DNA of 64,000 nt from Streptomyces sp. RFCAC02. GTDB lineage: Bacteria; Actinomycetota; Actinomycetes; Streptomycetales; Streptomycetaceae. The stretch spans positions 1,777,501 to 1,841,500 of the forward strand of contig NZ_SAUH01000001.1 in NCBI RefSeq assembly GCF_004193175.1. The letters run 5' to 3'. Shown piece after piece: positions 61,856 through 64,000 of the stretch. The notes under the pieces are model-generated. The model searched no databases, was not told the origin of the DNA, and saw nothing but the letters and a program-made list of their open reading frames with translations. A program made the position numbers and the translations under genes. The stretch's first letter is position 1. Each line of letters begins with the position of its first letter.

Positions 61856-61889
61856 GATCCGGTCGCGTAGTACGCGAAGCGGCCGGATC
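61856..61889. terminator. Bidirectional stem-loop between hsdR and the convergent gene
   Basis: GATCCGGTCGC (61856-61866) pairs with GCGGCCGGATC (61879-61889) with one mismatch. It overlaps the stop of the reverse-strand gene and lies 39 nt after hsdR, so it could end both transcripts. No U tract is present, as usual for Streptomyces. Confidence 0.55.
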
Positions 61890-63510
61890 AGTCCTGATCG
61901 CCAGCGTCAGGAGCGCCTCGCCGCCATTGCTCCAGGACCAGCCAGAAGTCACGGGGCCAGGACATGGTCCGAGGGTCGAAGGAGTAGTTCTCGAGCGTTG
62001 TCGATCTCCACAGGACCTCGGCATGCTCCGCCTCGTCCCCAAGGAGTCGGGCGGTCGCCAGGTGGTCGCGCGCTGCGCCGTAGTCTCTGCGCTCCGCGGC
62101 ATTCACGAGAGCGGGCCAGAGCTCCCATACCAGGAACTGTTGCAGGGCTCGCAGGTGATCGCCGGCCTTCTGACAGAGCGAGTCGGCAACGTTCCGGTCC
62201 ACCTCGTCTGCCTGACGGTCGAGTTCATAGAGCTTGTCGTCATCCCAACCGTGCTTTTCGACGAGCTCCCTCCAGAAGGTCCAGGAGTGCTCTGCCTTGG
62301 CACGCGCGTAATCTTCCAGCTCCTCCCGAGTGAGTCGGGGAATATCCAGATCACCTCGCGTCTCGAGGTCGGAAGTGCTCGACGTCGGACTGGCCTCGTC
62401 GCCGTACCTGATCTGCGTGAGGGCTTCCAGCAGGCGGAGCGAGGACGCGACCTCCTCGTCACGGACCAGACCGCAGATGTCGGCGATGTCCTGAGCAACC
62501 TGGTTCCAGTCGCTCTCCGCGATGTGGTTGTCGAGATCATCGGCCAGCCAGTCCGCCGAGCCGCGGCCACGGAGATCGTCCAGAAGCCCCTCCACCTTGG
62601 AATCGAGGCGCCCCGTGACTGCCGCAGGGGTCTCCCAGTCGTGTCGTGCTGCTGCCTCCTGCTCCGCGCGTGTGGCGGCGTCTCGCTGTTGGTCACGAGC
62701 CGCTCGGGCGGAGGGAAGGCGGGTCTGCAGGGCCCGCATCTCCTCTGCCTTCGCCGGGTCGATCTGGTCCAGCAGTTCAATCGCCTGCATCCGGTGGCCG
62801 GCTTGAACGACAGAGTCAGATGCCACGCGGCACAGCAGACCCGTCGCGTTCTTGGGGGCACGCTGCCCCACGGCGACGGCCAGGGCGAGACGATCTTTGC
62901 TTGCCGCACCCGGGTGTGCCGCAAGCCGCTCCAGAGCTGTCGGTACGTAGCCAGCAGGATGCTCGTGCTCGGCGAGGGCCAGACCGACTCTCATACGTGT
63001 CGTGAGCGGGGCCGTCTCGTCCTGGGCGAAGAGCTGCGCGGTCCACACGGCCCACCCCTCACGTACCGCGTTCGCCAACCAGCTCCAGCCGTTCTTGGGC
63101 AGCAGGTGTCGGGCTTCCGCGTAGCCGACGTCGTTCGCGCGATGCACCAGGGCGTCAGCTGCGCGGTGCCGCAGACCTGCCGGGAGGCCCTTGGTGCCTG
63201 CGACGTAGCAGAGGCCGACGGTGTAGTCGGCGCTGGAGTACGCCGGCCGATCGACATTGACCCCGGACAACCGCAGGATGCGTTGCAAGTCCTCGTACCA
63301 GGGTCCTGGAGTCTGAACCATGAATGTCGCCGCAGCGAGTGCAGAACCTCCACGGACCATGCACGCTGTCAGGGCGGATGTCCGCCAGGCGTCACCGAGT
63401 GACTCGTCGGCCAGGCGGACAAGGCAGGTCGTGACGAAGTTATCTGGCTGTCTGCGCTGGGGCGGCACGTCGCAGTCCGGCAGTAGCTCGGGCCTCTCCG
63501 CGCCCACCAT
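61888..63510 (-). CDS. Hypothetical 540-aa helical-repeat protein
   Basis: The predicted product is rich in short helices (for example YVPTALERLAAHPGAASKDRLALAVA, AGHRMQAIELLDQIDPAKAEEM), suggesting TPR/HEAT-like repeats in residues about 150-290. A charged C-terminal region with many Trp and Asp residues follows. No enzymatic motif is seen. It converges on hsdR and belongs to a separate transcript starting near 63510. The function is unknown. It may relate to defence by location, but nothing in its sequence supports that specifically. Confidence 0.6.
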   Translation of the reverse strand: MVGAERPELLPDCDVPPQRRQPDNFVTTCLVRLADESLGDAWRTSALTACMVRGGSALAAATFMVQTPGPWYEDLQRILRLSGVNVDRPAYSSADYTVGLCYVAGTKGLPAGLRHRAADALVHRANDVGYAEARHLLPKNGWSWLANAVREGWAVWTAQLFAQDETAPLTTRMRVGLALAEHEHPAGYVPTALERLAAHPGAASKDRLALAVAVGQRAPKNATGLLCRVASDSVVQAGHRMQAIELLDQIDPAKAEEMRALQTRLPSARAARDQQRDAATRAEQEAAARHDWETPAAVTGRLDSKVEGLLDDLRGRGSADWLADDLDNHIAESDWNQVAQDIADICGLVRDEEVASSLRLLEALTQIRYGDEASPTSSTSDLETRGDLDIPRLTREELEDYARAKAEHSWTFWRELVEKHGWDDDKLYELDRQADEVDRNVADSLCQKAGDHLRALQQFLVWELWPALVNAAERRDYGAARDHLATARLLGDEAEHAEVLWRSTTLENYSFDPRTMSWPRDFWLVLEQWRRGAPDAGDQD

Positions 63511-63543
63511 GGCGTACCCCCTTGATCGACAGCCGTGGGCATC

Positions 63544-64000
63544 CTAGCTCTGTAGCGCTCGGGCCTTGTCGCGACGATGTTCGTGGGGCGCGTGACGGAT
63601 ACAGCGACCGAGCGATCCCTTGGCCGGGATGGGTGGGGTGGATACGAGCTTCCCGGAGGCGTGTTCGTGTAGCGCGGCAGCGCGCAGGAGAGTGAAGAGG
63701 TGCCTCCCGCTCACTTGATCGACGGGACTCCGGAGTCGGGAGGCAGTCTTCGCGGTGCATGAACGGACGCCCTCGCTGACCTGCAGCGATTCGCTGAGCG
63801 TTCTCAGGTTGGGAGGCATGCGTGAGTGAGGCTGATGATTACCCGCTGACCTGCAGTGATGGGGTTTTCTCCAAGCCCCCTGCAGTTCGGCGGGCAGTCC
63901 GGTCAAGCCGGGCTGCAGTGCCCGCGCCAGCGCGGCCAGCCCCGCGTCGACCGCTGCCGCGTCGTCGGCAGTCACCCACCACCGCAGTTTCTCGCTGCGC
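63544..64000 (-). CDS. Partial open frame at the right edge, C-terminal part of an unknown gene
   Basis: The frame enters from beyond the window. Its first visible part (RSEKLRWWVTADDAAAVDAGLAALARAL, written here in short: KLRWWVTADD, AAAVDAGLAALARAL) looks protein-like, but after about 45 residues composition turns irregular (HRRDKARALQS at the end). It may be a real gene end followed by read-through of intergenic sequence or a decayed gene. Confidence 0.25.
   Translation of the reverse strand, partial: RSEKLRWWVTADDAAAVDAGLAALARALQPGLTGLPAELQGAWRKPHHCRSAGNHQPHSRMPPNLRTLSESLQVSEGVRSCTAKTASRLRSPVDQVSGRHLFTLLRAAALHEHASGKLVSTPPIPAKGSLGRCIRHAPHEHRRDKARALQS
63774..63856 (+). repeat. Pair of 13-bp direct repeats
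   Basis: CGCTGACCTGCAG occurs at 63774-63786 and 63844-63856 (70 nt apart, start to start), with similar flanks (CGAT / TGAT). No function is known. Confidence 0.5.

Noticed and set aside
1..64000. Integrase, tRNA or att site marking an integrative element
   Set aside because: No tyrosine or serine integrase, tRNA cloverleaf or long flanking direct repeat was seen; the choice between plasmid and ICE stays open.

Overview
The window reads as Streptomyces or a close relative: very high GC with GC-rich third codon positions, many GTG starts, tightly overlapping genes (ATGA and GTGA junctions), and an actinobacterial-style type IV secretion set that includes an SCO6880-family protein. It looks like accessory DNA (linear plasmid, integrated conjugative element or chromosome arm). 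I saw no tRNA, rRNA, integrase or housekeeping gene.

Layout. (1) 1-12152: the right end of a type I-B CRISPR-Cas locus. cas7 runs off the left edge, cas5 follows, cas3 carries a 1-nt frameshift, and cas4 is cut after about 25 codons with no cas1 or cas2. A 28-repeat array follows (4649-6480). Relic repeats lie at the cas4 break (4232-4290) and at 11947-12152, 5.5 kb beyond the array. Between array and distal relic sit an ISL3 fragment, a two-gene Gabija-like system (OLD-family ATPase/TOPRIM nuclease plus UvrD-like helicase) and a dead IS5-type transposase, as if Gabija had landed in or beside a longer array. (2) 12386-18095: a three-gene operon whose last gene (DUF1173-like, nuclease-like C-terminus) is split by an IS5-family element, itself split by an IS110-family element. 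(3) 18186-20490: an unknown gene pair and a fused pair of IS remnants. (4) 20491-24096: a three-gene operon fitting the ABC-3C architecture (SMC-like ATPase, small middle component, Mrr-like effector). (5) 25390-28478: XRE regulator, ImmA/IrrE-type metalloprotease, MAB_1171c-type membrane protein, SDR oxidoreductase. (6) 29117-48281: a conjugation module with an oriT-like cluster of three inverted repeats, a MobF relaxase-helicase, and a reverse-strand T4SS operon (pilin-like, VirB8-like, VirB6/TrbL-like, SCO6880, VirB4-type ATPase, VirD4 coupling protein, DUF4913), with a divergent cell-wall hydrolase. A 1274-aa protein with a nuclease-like N-terminus sits between relaxase and T4SS as probable cargo. 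(7) 48366-64000: XRE regulator, IS3 element, RNase H-like gene, a frameshifted membrane-anchored gene, a DndB/DGQHR-like gene, then a type I restriction-modification operon (hsdM-hsdS-hsdR). That operon is preceded by an unusual protein combining an HTH, a degenerate methylase and an HsdS-like target-recognition domain, and a perfect 20-bp palindrome lies in the divergent promoter region.

Overall this is a defence island built on and around conjugative DNA. Several systems are partly decayed (CRISPR adaptation lost, cas3 frameshifted, DUF1173 locus disrupted); Gabija-like, ABC-3C-like and type I R-M look intact. Several 1-nt indels could be real mutations or assembly errors and should be checked in reads before biological conclusions are drawn.
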